A stretch of 64,000 nt of DNA, from assembly GCA_028277345.1 (NCBI GenBank), contig JANQGM010000025.1, positions 17,075-81,074 of the forward strand. The letters are read 5' to 3'. The translations under genes were made by a program, and so were the position numbers. Below are positions 7,209 through 16,143 of the stretch, piece by piece. Positions within the stretch are counted from its first letter, which is position 1. Each line of letters opens with the position of its first letter. This DNA is from Candidatus Bipolaricaulota bacterium (lineage in GTDB: Bacteria > Bipolaricaulota > Bipolaricaulia > UBA7950 > UBA9294). Below the pieces are notes generated by a model. It had not been told where the DNA came from. It was given only the letters and a program-made list of their open reading frames with translations, and searched no databases.

Positions 7209-8672
7209 CTAGCCGAGATTCTCGGCGAGCGTGGCCTCGAGGTCGGATGCCTTGATGCGGGTCTGCGACGTTGTATCGCGATCCCGCACGGTCACGGTGC
7301 CATCCTCGATCGTCTGATGATCGACAGTGATGCAGAATGGCGTCCCGGATTCATCCTGGCGGCGATAGCGTTTCCCAATCGATCCCTTCTCGTCATAGAA
7401 CACGTTCCAGCGCTTCTTCAACGATCGATAGAGATCGGCCGCGAACTCGGGCTGGCCGTCCTTTTTGACCAGGGGGAAGATGGCCGCCTTCAGCGGCGCC
7501 AAGCGAGGGTGAAGGCGCAGGACGACGCGTTCTTGCGGAACGCCCTTTTCATCCGGGATCGCATCCTCATCATAGGCCTCGCAGAGGAAAGCGAGCGTCG
7601 TGCGATCGGCGCCTGCCGAGGGTTCGATGACATGGGGCACGTACTTTGTTTGCGTCGAATCGTCGAAGTACGACAGATCCTTGCCGCTTCCCGGATGCAC
7701 AGGCTGGCCGTGTTCGTTGCGTTCGACGACCAACTCGTCGCCCTCTCGAATCAGCTTTCCCTCCATGTGGCTGCGAAGGTCGAAATCGCTGCGATGAGAG
7801 ACGCCTTCCAGCTCGCCGAATTCACCGGCTTCAAGGAACGGGAACGCGTACTCGATGTCCGCGGTTCCGCAACTGTAGTGGGCGCGCTCATCAGGGCCGT
7901 GCTCGCGGAGCTGCAGCTTCTCCGACTGCAGGCCCAAGGAGACGTACCAGGCCACGCGCTTGTCGCGCCAATAGGAATACCAATCCTGAGATGAATCCGG
8001 GGAACAGAAGAATTCGATCTCCATTTGTTCGAACTCGCGGGAGCGGAAGGTGAAGTTTCGAGGGGTGATCTCGTTGCGGAACGACTTTCCGATTTGCGCA
8101 ATCCCGAAGGGAACCTTCGAGCGAGAAGTGGTGAGGACGTTCTTGAAGTTGACGAAAATCCCCTGTGCCGTTTCCGGACGCAAGTAGGCTTCGGCATCCA
8201 AGTTGATCAAGGCGCCAACGTACGTCTTGAACATCAAGTTGAACTCTCGTGGCTCGGTCAACTCGCAGTCCGCGTGTTCGCCCGGGCACTTGCTCGGCTT
8301 TCGGGGGCATTGGCTGTCCTGCACATGGTCGGCGCGGAATCGCGCCTTGCACGTCTTGCAGTCGACGAACTCATCGGAGAACAAGTCGTAGTGCCCGCTC
8401 GCTTTCCACACCTGCGGATGCATGATGATGCTGCTGTCCAACCCGACCATCGAATACGACGCCGGAGCCCCGTCCGGAGGGGTCGTATCGTCGTGACCAG
8501 AGACCATATCCCGCCACCACGCGTCCTTGACGTTCCGCTTCAACTCAACGCCAAGAGGACCGTAATCCCAGAAACCACCGATACCGCCGTAGATCTCGCT
8601 CGATTGAAAGATGAATCCGCGTCGCTTACAGAGGGCGACGATTTTGTCCATGGTCGTGTTCTTGCTACTCAT
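7209..8672 (-). CDS. glyS: Glycyl-tRNA synthetase, single-chain (alpha2) type
   Basis: This 487-residue class II enzyme charges tRNA-Gly with glycine. Motif 2 is seen as FRNEITPRNFTFR, motif 3 as GADRTTLAFLCEAY, and the N-terminus (VALCKRRGFIFQSSEIYGG) and anticodon-binding C-terminus fit the homodimeric GlyRS of archaea, eukaryotes, Thermus and some other bacteria, not the alpha2beta2 GlyQ/GlyS type of E. coli. Cys residues in CKTCKARF and CPRKPSKCPGEHADC may form a zinc-like insertion. The start at 8672 is preceded by CAAGGAGG; longer upstream extensions lack family similarity. The broken MFS gene follows closely. Confidence 0.97.
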   Translation of the reverse strand: MSSKNTTMDKIVALCKRRGFIFQSSEIYGGIGGFWDYGPLGVELKRNVKDAWWRDMVSGHDDTTPPDGAPASYSMVGLDSSIIMHPQVWKASGHYDLFSDEFVDCKTCKARFRADHVQDSQCPRKPSKCPGEHADCELTEPREFNLMFKTYVGALINLDAEAYLRPETAQGIFVNFKNVLTTSRSKVPFGIAQIGKSFRNEITPRNFTFRSREFEQMEIEFFCSPDSSQDWYSYWRDKRVAWYVSLGLQSEKLQLREHGPDERAHYSCGTADIEYAFPFLEAGEFGELEGVSHRSDFDLRSHMEGKLIREGDELVVERNEHGQPVHPGSGKDLSYFDDSTQTKYVPHVIEPSAGADRTTLAFLCEAYDEDAIPDEKGVPQERVVLRLHPRLAPLKAAIFPLVKKDGQPEFAADLYRSLKKRWNVFYDEKGSIGKRYRRQDESGTPFCITVDHQTIEDGTVTVRDRDTTSQTRIKASDLEATLAENLG

Positions 8673-8796
8673 GGCAGCCTCCTTGATGAGATCTACGGCC
8701 AATGCATCGGCATCGGCACTTGAAGTCGCATTATACCGAACCTCTGGGCTGAGGGCCGGACATTGGACCATGGATTACCCTGTGAAAGGAGGCGTC

Positions 8797-9186
8797 TCAA
8801 TCCTCAATGACAAAGGGTACGAAGCCGAGACTTCGGTAGAGGTTCTGGGCGGGCGTGTTCCCGTCCGTGACGATGAGCGCGAGCGGTGTATCTCCAGCAT
8901 CGAGCAGCCGGTTGATGGCGGTTTGCAGCACGAAGCGGCCCATGCCCTGTCCTTTGTTCTCGGGCCGCGTCATCATGAAGACGACGAAGGGAGACTGGGT
9001 GGGCACGTACCAGCTGATCAAACAGGCGGAGCGGATGAATTCGCCTTCCCGAATCAGCAGAGAAGCTTCAGGAAGGAAGCATCCGTAGTCTCCGGCAAAG
9101 GTCTTGGCGATCTCCGCTTGGGCGTCAGAGAAGGTCTCCCCGTCGTCATCGATCGTCCCGCGATAGGCGGCGTGGAGCGAGATGAC
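8797..9186 (-). pseudogene. 5'-truncated GNAT acetyltransferase copy
   Basis: An open frame from about 9186 to 8797 encodes SLHAAYRGTIDDDGETFSDA through FVPFVIED, closely matching residues 40-160 of the intact GNAT gene at 10829-11326. Similarity stops abruptly just upstream of HAAYRG, where an in-frame TGA follows and the first ~39 residues are missing. The acetyl-CoA loop region (RPENKGQGMGRF) is kept. A start at the internal TTG near 9021 is possible but no ribosome-binding site was seen. Best read as a decaying paralogue at the edge of the AT-rich islet. Confidence 0.7.
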
Positions 9187-9487
9187 AGATCATGAGAATG
9201 GTTTGACTCGCTAGACACACACAGCTCTGATTCCCAAGGACTCATAGAACGCAAACCCAACAACAACTACCGTAGTTGACTGAATTGCTTGGAATCGAGA
9301 TTCAAGCTTGCTTGACAGCTGAGAAGTCTGAGCAAATGCACGCAGTTCTTCAAAATGGAGGAACTACTGAGAGTCTATGGATGTAACTATGAATGGATGG
9401 CGTAAGCATTAAACGGGGCACAAACGAGTTTCCTGATGAAGTAAATCTTCAGTATTGCTCTTGTCCGAAGCTAAAGGTATAGCAACA
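9187..9487. other. AT-rich intergenic stretch with no recognised gene
   Basis: About 300 bases of visibly lower GC than the flanks. Only very short frames occur (for example a 16-codon ORF near 9356) and no convincing promoter, RNA or terminator was recognised. It marks the left side of the islet between GNAT copies. Confidence 0.5.
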
Positions 9488-9643
9488 CTAGGGATCAGTT
9501 TTAGCAACGAGGATTACTTCATCTAGTTGATCAAGCATCTCGGTAATTCGAAGACACAGCAACGTTCCATTGAAGTTTGATTGAACCTCAGCAGCGATCT
9601 GGCGCAGCAAAGACAGTTGCTCAAGATTCAAGGTCATGGTCAT
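9488..9643 (-). CDS. Possible small protein, 51 residues
   Basis: A short frame from the ATG at 9643 (or 9637) encodes MTMTLNLEQLSLLRQIAAEV and continues to ILVAKTDP. The sequence is helical and amphipathic with sensible composition, unlike antisense noise. It overlaps the 3' end of the upstream hypothetical gene by 23 bases in another frame, suggesting coupling. No good Shine-Dalgarno is visible and no family was recognised. Confidence 0.4.
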   Translation of the reverse strand: MTMTLNLEQLSLLRQIAAEVQSNFNGTLLCLRITEMLDQLDEVILVAKTDP

Positions 9644-9938
9644 TCACCGAAGACGCTTCTGTTGGAGAAGTGTCCGCGTACCTTTTCTGCACCAATTGCC
9701 GAAAGAGAGAAACCAGGGTCGCCTTCTTCGGAATGAAGGCAGCTAAACGGCCTATAAAAGTAGCAGCTTCATGGAGCAGTTTGGCTAGATCTCTCGCTGT
9801 TGGAATCCGAAGATGAAAGGCATGGTGCTCTTTCGTTGTCATTTCTTCCCGCGAACTTGACATGAGACGACCTAGTTCATCGTACTCATTGCCAAGCCTA
9901 ACTTTGTAAATCTCTTTGGAGCCCCTTCTTTGATACAT
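9621..9938 (-). CDS. Hypothetical protein of the AT-rich islet
   Basis: A 105-residue frame starting MYQRRGSKEIYKVRLGNEYD with GGGAGGTACCAAGGA before the ATG at 9938; a longer start (GTG at 10028) has no ribosome-binding site. The middle segment ARDLAKLLHEAATFIGRLAA looks like an amphipathic helix. No family was recognised. A good promoter lies about 100 bases upstream, so the mRNA would have a leader that can fold into hairpins (for example GGGAC/GTCCC). Its lower GC compared with neighbours suggests acquisition with the islet. Confidence 0.55.
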   Translation of the reverse strand: MYQRRGSKEIYKVRLGNEYDELGRLMSSSREEMTTKEHHAFHLRIPTARDLAKLLHEAATFIGRLAAFIPKKATLVSLFRQLVQKRYADTSPTEASSVNDHDLES

Positions 9939-10044
9939 TCCTTGGTACCTCCCGGAGCGGGCCTTTTCTTGTAAGGCGCCCCTTTGAGGTGGGATGCATT
10001 TTTCTCGAAGGGACGCTTTGTGTCCCACTCACATAGATCTTCTC

Positions 10045-10072
10045 ATGATACAGATTCTCGCAGAATTGTCAA
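10045..10072 (-). promoter_or_regulatory. Promoter of islet gene 9621-9938
   Basis: On the minus strand TTGACA (10067-10072) and TATCAT (10045-10050) are separated by 16 bases, a near-consensus sigma70-type promoter. The downstream leader of about 100 nt runs to the ATG at 9938. Confidence 0.6.
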
Positions 10073-10179
10073 GCTAATCGAAGACATAATTCGAATACAA
10101 AATAGAATACCTAATAGAAGAATGTCACATCAATAACCTATGACGAATGTCTGTCCTTTCACTGGGGGTCAAAAGCCTC

Positions 10180-10208
10180 TTGCGTGAATGCTTATTCAGT
10201 ACTACAAT
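10180..10208 (+). promoter_or_regulatory. Promoter of the islet RHH-like gene
   Basis: TTGCGT (10180-10185) and TACAAT (10203-10208) are separated by 17 bases, 31 bases before the ATG at 10240. Confidence 0.55.
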
Positions 10209-10239
10209 TTACTATTAGTTGACGCAAAGGGGGATTGCT

Positions 10240-10647
10240 ATGGAACCAGTCAAAGGAGACGATTTCGGGGCAGAAGATGAGGAGGAGTATGAGACCGATG
10301 TTACATCTACCGCTGGAGAACAGATTTCAAAATCGAAGATAGGTAAGAATACAAAAAAGCTTCTAGATCAACTGCTTGTTGAGATTCAAGCAGAGAACCT
10401 TCCTAGGAGAAATGCGGGTTTATTTAGAAGGGAACCCGCTAATAACGTCGTGACGATTCGTTTAACGGATACGGATTATCGGCGCATTCAAGAAATGAAA
10501 GAGTTGATCGGGGCGAAGACTATAAGTGAAGTTATTCTTCAAAGCCTTGCAACCTTCAGCGCTTTCGTATCTCGAGCTGAGAGGGGGTTGCCGATTCAAG
10601 TTGATCTAAAGGAAGGAAATCGGATTGCTCATCAAGGTGGTGGCTAG
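10240..10647 (+). CDS. Ribbon-helix-helix-like DNA-binding protein with acidic N-terminus
   Basis: A 135-residue protein. Residues 1-30 are acidic (FGAEDEEEYETDV), followed by a basic linker and a segment NNVVTIRLTDTDYRRIQEMK then TISEVILQSLATF, which has the strand-helix-helix pattern of ribbon-helix-helix repressors. The start at 10240 is chosen for the AAAGGGGG ribosome-binding site; a TTG 21 bases upstream is less likely. It has its own promoter and an intrinsic terminator, so it is a self-contained unit. Such proteins often act as antitoxin or plasmid-type repressors, but no toxin partner was recognised beside it. Confidence 0.65.
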   Translation: MEPVKGDDFGAEDEEEYETDVTSTAGEQISKSKIGKNTKKLLDQLLVEIQAENLPRRNAGLFRREPANNVVTIRLTDTDYRRIQEMKELIGAKTISEVILQSLATFSAFVSRAERGLPIQVDLKEGNRIAHQGGG

Positions 10648-10673
10648 AGATTTCCAGGCTGCTTCCGCTGAAG

Positions 10674-10702
10674 GAGGGTTCACCAATTGGTGAGCCCTCT
10701 TT
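10674..10702 (+). terminator. Intrinsic terminator after the RHH-like gene
   Basis: An inverted repeat GAGGGTTCACC / GGTGAGCCCTC (one wobble) around an AATT loop, followed by TTT, 26 bases after the stop codon of the RHH-like gene. Confidence 0.7.
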
Positions 10703-10771
10703 GAGTTCCAAGACAAGGTAGGTCCTATTCCGATCTGCTTAAGAGTTTCCCATTCGGACTCTAGTTGGCTT

Positions 10772-10824
10772 CTACACAAAGCCTAAACTCTGATAAAGTC
10801 GTTGTGCGGGGTATTGCCGTCGGT
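10772..10824 (-). pseudogene. 3'-end remnant of a third GNAT copy
   Basis: Immediately after the stop of the intact GNAT gene, the minus strand encodes TDGNTP and then, after a frameshift, QRLYQSLGFV and a stop. These are the C-terminal residues of the same GNAT family (compare TDGNTPAQNLYRSLGFVP in the copy at 8797). It is too short to function and records a former tandem duplication. Confidence 0.6.
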
Positions 10825-10828
10825 GAAG

Positions 10829-11326
10829 CTAGTCGTCTTTCACAGTCTCCATCGGGGTGAATCCTAGATTTCGATAGAGCTGCTGCGCGTGGAGGTTGCC
10901 ATCGGTCACGATGAGAGAAAGCGTCGAGTGCCCCATATCAAGGAGCCGGTTGATGGCGGTCTGCAACAAGAAACGTCCTATCCCCCGTCCTTTGAACTCA
11001 GGCCGCGTCATCATGAAGACGACGAAGGGAGACTGGGTCGGCTCGTACCAGCTGATCAGGCAGGCGGAGAGGATGAATTCGCCCTCGCGAATGAGAAAGG
11101 ATGCTTCGGGAAGAAACCGGCCGTACGCTCCGGAGAAGGTCTTGGCGATCTCTGCCTGGGCATCCGCGAAGGTTTCGCCATCATCATCGATGGTTCCTCG
11201 ATAGGCGGCATAGAGAAGGATGGCAAGATCCTCGGCATCCTCCAGGCGAACAGTATCGCAAGTCCATGAGGCACGAAGCTCTTGGCGGCTAAGCGACAGC
11301 GACATGGGGATCCGTTTAATTGGCAT
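10829..11326 (-). CDS. GNAT family N-acetyltransferase
   Basis: A 165-residue GNAT enzyme (158 if the in-frame ATG at 11305 is used). The acetyl-CoA-binding loop is RPEFKGRGIGRFLLQTAINR and the C-terminal SLGF-type motif is QLYRNLGFTP. Substrate unknown. The ATG at 11326 lies 1 base after the tex stop codon and there is no clear Shine-Dalgarno, so translation is probably coupled to tex. It is the only intact member of a set of three related copies in this locus. Confidence 0.88.
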   Translation of the reverse strand: MPIKRIPMSLSLSRQELRASWTCDTVRLEDAEDLAILLYAAYRGTIDDDGETFADAQAEIAKTFSGAYGRFLPEASFLIREGEFILSACLISWYEPTQSPFVVFMMTRPEFKGRGIGRFLLQTAINRLLDMGHSTLSLIVTDGNLHAQQLYRNLGFTPMETVKDD

Positions 11327-11327
11327 G

Positions 11328-13472
11328 TCAGGAATCGGGCTGCGTCTTCATGCTCAACCCAATGCGGCGGCGTTCGAGATCGACGTCAAGGACGGTGACG
11401 CGTACCTGCTGGCCGACCTTCACGACAGTGGAGGGGTGTTCGACGAATCGATCGGCCAGTTGGCTGATGTGAACGAGCCCATCCTGATGAACGCCGATAT
11501 CGACAAAGGCGCCGAAGTCAACGACGTTAGTGACCAGGCCGGGCAGTTTCATGCCGGGAGACAGATCCTTCATCTCATGAACGCCGTCGTCAAAGGAAAA
11601 TGGCTCGAAGGTCTCGCGGGGGTCTCGCCCTGGCTTGGCGAGTTCCTCCAGAATGTCCGTTAGGGTCGGCAAGCCGACGGCGTCGGTGACATAGCGATTC
11701 ATGTCGATGGACGCTCGGAGGTCCTGACGATGCATGAGGTCTTCGACGGTACAGTTGAGGTCCTTTGCCATGCGGCGGACGATGGCGTAGCTCTCCGGAT
11801 GAACGGCCGAGGCATCGAGGGGATCGTCGCCGTCTCGAATGCGGAGGAAGCCGGCGGCTTGTTCAAAAGCCTTGGGGCCGAGCCGTGGTACCTTCTTGAT
11901 CTGTCCCCGGGTTCGATAGGGGCCGGCGTCCAGGCGATGGGCCACGATGTTCTCGGCCAACTTCGGACCCAGGCCGGAGACGTGGGAGAGCAACGGGGCA
12001 CTCGCCGTATTCACATCCACGCCAACGGCATTGACGCACTGCTCGATCACATCGTCCAACGATCGCTTGAGCAGTCCCTGATCGACATCGTGCTGGTACT
12101 GACCGACGCCAATCGACTTGGGATCGATCTTGACCAACTCCGCCAAGGGGTCCATCAGCCGCCTGCCGATGGAGACGGCGCCTCGAACGGTGACATCTTG
12201 ATCCGGGAACTCCTTGCGTGCGATCTCCGATGCGCTGTACACGGAAGCGCCGGATTCGCTGACCACAACGATAGAGATCGTCGAAGGAATGGCAAGCGAC
12301 CGCACGAGAGATTCCGTTTCCCGACTGGCCGTGCCATTGCCGATGGCAATCGCTTCGATCGCATAGTCGCGAATGAGATCGAGAATCGACTGCCCGGCAC
12401 GTGTGCGTTCCTGCTCGGATCCAGCGATATAGACGACGGTATGGGTCAACAGGATGCCTTGGGCATCCAGGCAGACGACTTTGCAGCCCGTTCGATAGCC
12501 GGGATCGATGGCAAGCACGCGCTTTTCGCCCAAGGGTGGAGCTAGCAGCAGGTGTCTCAGGTTGTCGGCGAACACGCGGACGGCCTCACGGTCCGCCTTT
12601 TCGATGAGTTGAGTGCGTACTTCGTTCTCAATCGACGGCGCCATCAGACGTTTGTACCCATCGGCAACAGCCTCCGCGATGTGCGAGGAGGCGCGATTTC
12701 GGGATCGAACGAAGCGGCGCGAGAGCTTGGCAAGCGCGGCATCTTCCTCAGGGCGGACGGTCAGGCGGAGAATGCCCTCGCGTTCCGCGCGAAGGATGGC
12801 GTGAATGCGATGCGCGGGGGCTTTGGTGATGGGCTCACTCCACGCGAAGTAGTCGCGGTAGGCGGCGCCCTCCGCCTCCTTCCCCGCGATCACCGACGTC
12901 CGAAGCGTGCTGCGCTTCTCAAAGAGCGTGCGAATCTCAGTGCGGGCTTCGGATGACTCGTTGACGGACTCTGCCACGATGTCTCGCGCTCCGGCGAGTG
13001 CGGCAGCGACGTCCTCAACGCCGTTTTCGGGATCCACGAACGCACGTGCAGCGCCTTCGGGGTCCAGCCCATTCTCTTGCGCGATCAGTTGATCGGCCAG
13101 CGGTTCCAAGCCTCGCTCGCGTGCGATCATGGCGCGCGTCCGCCGTTTCGGGCGGTAGGGGAGATAACGGTCTTCGAGTTCGGACAGGGAGGCGGCGTCT
13201 TGAATGGAGTGTCTCAACTCATCGGTAAGAAGATCTCTCTCGATGAGCGATGCAAAGATGGCGGCACGGCGTTCATCCAATTGACGCAGTTGATGGACGC
13301 GATCACGAATGGACGCGATGGTGACCTCATCGAGCGAGCCCGTTCTCTCCTTGCGGTAGCGTGAGATGAAGGGAACGGTCGCACCATCATCAAGAAGCTC
13401 AAGTGTCGCGCGAACTTGGCGAGGGGCGACCTTCAGCTCTGTGGCGATTGTTTCGAAGTGTTCGTTCAGCAT
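11328..13472 (-). CDS. tex: Tex family RNA-binding transcription accessory protein
   Basis: This 714-residue protein has the full Tex architecture: an N-terminal helical region with FISRYRKERTGSLDEV, a YqgF-like RNase H fold (VLAIDPGYRTGCKVV near residue 315), a helix-hairpin-helix region (VSGLGPKLAENIVAHR) and a C-terminal S1 domain (GLVTNVVDFGAFVDIGVHQD). Tex binds nucleic acid and interacts with the transcription machinery; it is broadly conserved. A GGAGAGGG ribosome-binding site precedes the ATG. The GNAT gene follows with 1-base spacing. Confidence 0.97.
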   Translation of the reverse strand: MLNEHFETIATELKVAPRQVRATLELLDDGATVPFISRYRKERTGSLDEVTIASIRDRVHQLRQLDERRAAIFASLIERDLLTDELRHSIQDAASLSELEDRYLPYRPKRRTRAMIARERGLEPLADQLIAQENGLDPEGAARAFVDPENGVEDVAAALAGARDIVAESVNESSEARTEIRTLFEKRSTLRTSVIAGKEAEGAAYRDYFAWSEPITKAPAHRIHAILRAEREGILRLTVRPEEDAALAKLSRRFVRSRNRASSHIAEAVADGYKRLMAPSIENEVRTQLIEKADREAVRVFADNLRHLLLAPPLGEKRVLAIDPGYRTGCKVVCLDAQGILLTHTVVYIAGSEQERTRAGQSILDLIRDYAIEAIAIGNGTASRETESLVRSLAIPSTISIVVVSESGASVYSASEIARKEFPDQDVTVRGAVSIGRRLMDPLAELVKIDPKSIGVGQYQHDVDQGLLKRSLDDVIEQCVNAVGVDVNTASAPLLSHVSGLGPKLAENIVAHRLDAGPYRTRGQIKKVPRLGPKAFEQAAGFLRIRDGDDPLDASAVHPESYAIVRRMAKDLNCTVEDLMHRQDLRASIDMNRYVTDAVGLPTLTDILEELAKPGRDPRETFEPFSFDDGVHEMKDLSPGMKLPGLVTNVVDFGAFVDIGVHQDGLVHISQLADRFVEHPSTVVKVGQQVRVTVLDVDLERRRIGLSMKTQPDS

Positions 13473-13577
13473 GCCCTCTCCTAGCGTTGGAAAACCTACG
13501 ACCTGCCATGAACCGCGTCAAGCAGATGAGAAGAAGCGGAAGGGAAACCCTCTGGCCTCCCTCCCAATGTGCTTCGC

Positions 13578-16025
13578 TTAAGGCGTCTTGAGATAGATGA
13601 GGTCCATCGTCAGCCCATTGCCTCCGGTTGGCGTGGCAATCGGATTGGCGACGTTGCCATTGCCGACATGATCGTAATAGGCGTAGATGAATGAAGGGTT
13701 GACCGTGAAGATGAGGCCAAGATCGTGTTCTGTAAAGGCAATCTGATACTCCTTGTAGATCTCGAACGCGGCGTCGTTGTCGAAGGTCGATACCCCGGCA
13801 GAGAGGAGTTCATCGATGCGCATCTCAATGTCATAGATGTCGTCGCCCGCTGCCGAGTAGTGCCAAAAGTGGAGGCCTCCATCGGAACGGTAAACGTTGG
13901 CGCCGCTGTGGGGCTCCGAACTGCCTCCCGAGCCAAGAAGAACCATTTGAATGGAGGAGCCGGTGAGCTTGTCGACCAGCTTGTTGAACTCAAGCGGCTG
14001 GAAGGTGACGTCGAGTCCGATGGCGCGCAGGTCATCAGTGATGATCAGGCAGATGGATTCCCGAATCGTATTGGGATTGGTATTGAACTCGATCTTCACG
14101 GGAGAGCCATCCTCAAAGTCGCGCCACCCATCTTCATCTCGATCGATAATGCCGATTTCATCGAGCAACGCGGACGCCATGGCGTGGTTAAACTCGTACA
14201 TGACGGCATCCTCTTCAGTCACAAGGCCGCCATAGTGAGTGCGTCCGGCGTAGAAGGGAGACAGGTAGCTGACCGGGCTCCACTGCGGCACAGCCAGGCC
14301 GTTATACACGTTTCGGATGATCGTCGTCTTGTCAATGGCGTGGGCAACGGCTTTGCGGAAACGCAAGTCGCGGAACAGGATCCGAAGGTTCTCATGCTCG
14401 CCTTCCGCCAATCCGTAGTCCTGGTTGATGCCGATCCACGAGGTTCCGAAGACGGGGACATCCGGCTTCACGAGGACGGAGAATCCCCTCTGCTCAGCAT
14501 CTTCCTTGAGAATGGGCAAATCGGTAGCGCGAGGGGCGTAAGCATCCAATTCCAAATTGAGGAATTTCAATAGCGATATATCCTGGTTATCTATGGTCAG
14601 AATGACGTATCGATCCAAATAGGGAAGTTGCACGCCGTTTGGATCGACGTGGTAATAATAGGGGTTGCGCCGGAAGGTGACGCCTTGGCCGATGAAGTAG
14701 TTCTCGACGATGAAGGGCCCCATTCCAATGAGTTCGGAAGGATCCGTATCCAATGTCCAAGTAGAGTTAAACGTGCCGGAGGGGACATCGGGATTCAATT
14801 TGTGGACCGAATCCGCCAGGGCGTGTTTAGGCATGATGACGGATCCGAGGGCATTGAGAATCGGCCGGAAGGGCACGGACAGCGTCACACGAACGGTGTA
14901 ATCATCGATTTTCTCGACCTGTGGATAAGTGTCGTCGGGAAGTCGAAGGATGTCCCTTGCATTCGTGATTACGTCCTCGTTGTAATACAGATCATGGAAA
15001 GTAAACACAACATCGTCAGCTGTGAACGGAGCGCCGTCCGACCACTGAAGTCCCTGCCGAAGGTGGAAAACGATTTCCCGGCCATCTTCGGAGATGTCCC
15101 AGGATTTGGCGAGCTCTGGGACGATGGCAGAGGTGGTGGGATCGTTGGTGACCATGCCCCGCATCATGATGTTGGTGTACTGGGTGGTGCTGTTTGCGTG
15201 TGCCGTGACCGAGTTCCACCCCTTGGGTTCAGAGATGGTGGAGGCGTAGAAGGTTCCGCCGCGAGTCCCGGGTTCCAGGTGAGCGTAGCTTGTGCCCTCT
15301 TCTCCCAAGGGAACGACGAGGAAGTCGGTTTGGTCAAGCGCTTCGGGATCGACGCTCTGAGCGCTGTCGTCGTCGCCCGCGAGGAATTCAAGGGTCAGGA
15401 TTGCGTTGGCCTCGGCTTCGTGATTTCTCCACCCACGAGCCATTTCTGCTGTGGCCTGGATCGTTCCAACTACGATGTAAGAACCCGCAGGAAGTGTGGC
15501 CACCTGAACGCCGGAATCCGTCAATTCGATGCGTCCGGGAGCCTGAAGGGTGTGACTGAATCGTTTGGACACCGTGCGCGCATTGAGTTCCAATCCCGCG
15601 ACAGGCAAGTAAGTCGCGGCATCCAAGACGGCGGCGGAGGCTCGAACCATAACGTCTCCGGCTCCACCATCGATCCGAAGGAATCCGGAAAGCTCGGCAA
15701 AGAGGGCGACCTTGATGGAGGACTGGGCCGTGAAAGCACGCTCGAAGTGTAGCTGCTTTTCTCCCCGGGACGTCTCTCCCCAGAAGGGGCTGTCTTGGTT
15801 GGCGACCACCCGAAGGCGGCCTGAAGCGATCAAGTCGTCCGATGATGCGTCTGCTTGGCAGACGGGAACGTCTCCTTGTGAAATGCACGGACCTTCGTCG
15901 GCGGTCCATGGGGTGTCATAGATGACAGGTTGGCTTGCTGCGCTGTGGGTCATGATGAGCATGAGTCCCAACGCCACCAACGTCCATTCGAATCTTCCCC
16001 TTCGCTCTCTTCGTGCGTGGTGCAT
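13578..16025 (-). CDS. Extracellular solute-binding protein family 5 with extra N-terminal domain
   Basis: An 815-residue secreted protein. Residues 1-31 form a signal peptide (TLVALGLMLIMTHSAAS). Residues 33 to about 230 form an extra domain rich in predicted strands that is not part of the usual binding protein. From about residue 250 the family 5 (peptide/nickel/oligopeptide) fold follows: GGTFYASTISEPKGWNSVT, SWDISEDGREIVFHLRQG and WSDGAPFTADDVVFTF. The family delivers peptides or similar solutes to an ABC importer. No permease or ATPase genes lie nearby, so the transporter must be elsewhere or the protein acts alone. GGGGAGGG precedes the ATG. It is longer than the usual 500-600 residues. 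Confidence 0.92.
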   Translation of the reverse strand: MHHARRERRGRFEWTLVALGLMLIMTHSAASQPVIYDTPWTADEGPCISQGDVPVCQADASSDDLIASGRLRVVANQDSPFWGETSRGEKQLHFERAFTAQSSIKVALFAELSGFLRIDGGAGDVMVRASAAVLDAATYLPVAGLELNARTVSKRFSHTLQAPGRIELTDSGVQVATLPAGSYIVVGTIQATAEMARGWRNHEAEANAILTLEFLAGDDDSAQSVDPEALDQTDFLVVPLGEEGTSYAHLEPGTRGGTFYASTISEPKGWNSVTAHANSTTQYTNIMMRGMVTNDPTTSAIVPELAKSWDISEDGREIVFHLRQGLQWSDGAPFTADDVVFTFHDLYYNEDVITNARDILRLPDDTYPQVEKIDDYTVRVTLSVPFRPILNALGSVIMPKHALADSVHKLNPDVPSGTFNSTWTLDTDPSELIGMGPFIVENYFIGQGVTFRRNPYYYHVDPNGVQLPYLDRYVILTIDNQDISLLKFLNLELDAYAPRATDLPILKEDAEQRGFSVLVKPDVPVFGTSWIGINQDYGLAEGEHENLRILFRDLRFRKAVAHAIDKTTIIRNVYNGLAVPQWSPVSYLSPFYAGRTHYGGLVTEEDAVMYEFNHAMASALLDEIGIIDRDEDGWRDFEDGSPVKIEFNTNPNTIRESICLIITDDLRAIGLDVTFQPLEFNKLVDKLTGSSIQMVLLGSGGSSEPHSGANVYRSDGGLHFWHYSAAGDDIYDIEMRIDELLSAGVSTFDNDAAFEIYKEYQIAFTEHDLGLIFTVNPSFIYAYYDHVGNGNVANPIATPTGGNGLTMDLIYLKTP

Positions 16026-16143
16026 GCGTCCCTCCCCGATGACACCGGAACGATGTCAATGCAGCGGCATGGTATTGTGGATAAGAATCTATCTTCGCTG
16101 ATTTCTCGGCGAGAGCCAAAAGCATGCGGATGTGGCGCCGTCT

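Noticed and set aside
9939..10044. Possible riboswitch in the ~100-nt leader of the islet gene
   Set aside because: Small hairpins are present but no known riboswitch core was recognised; left as an unassigned leader.
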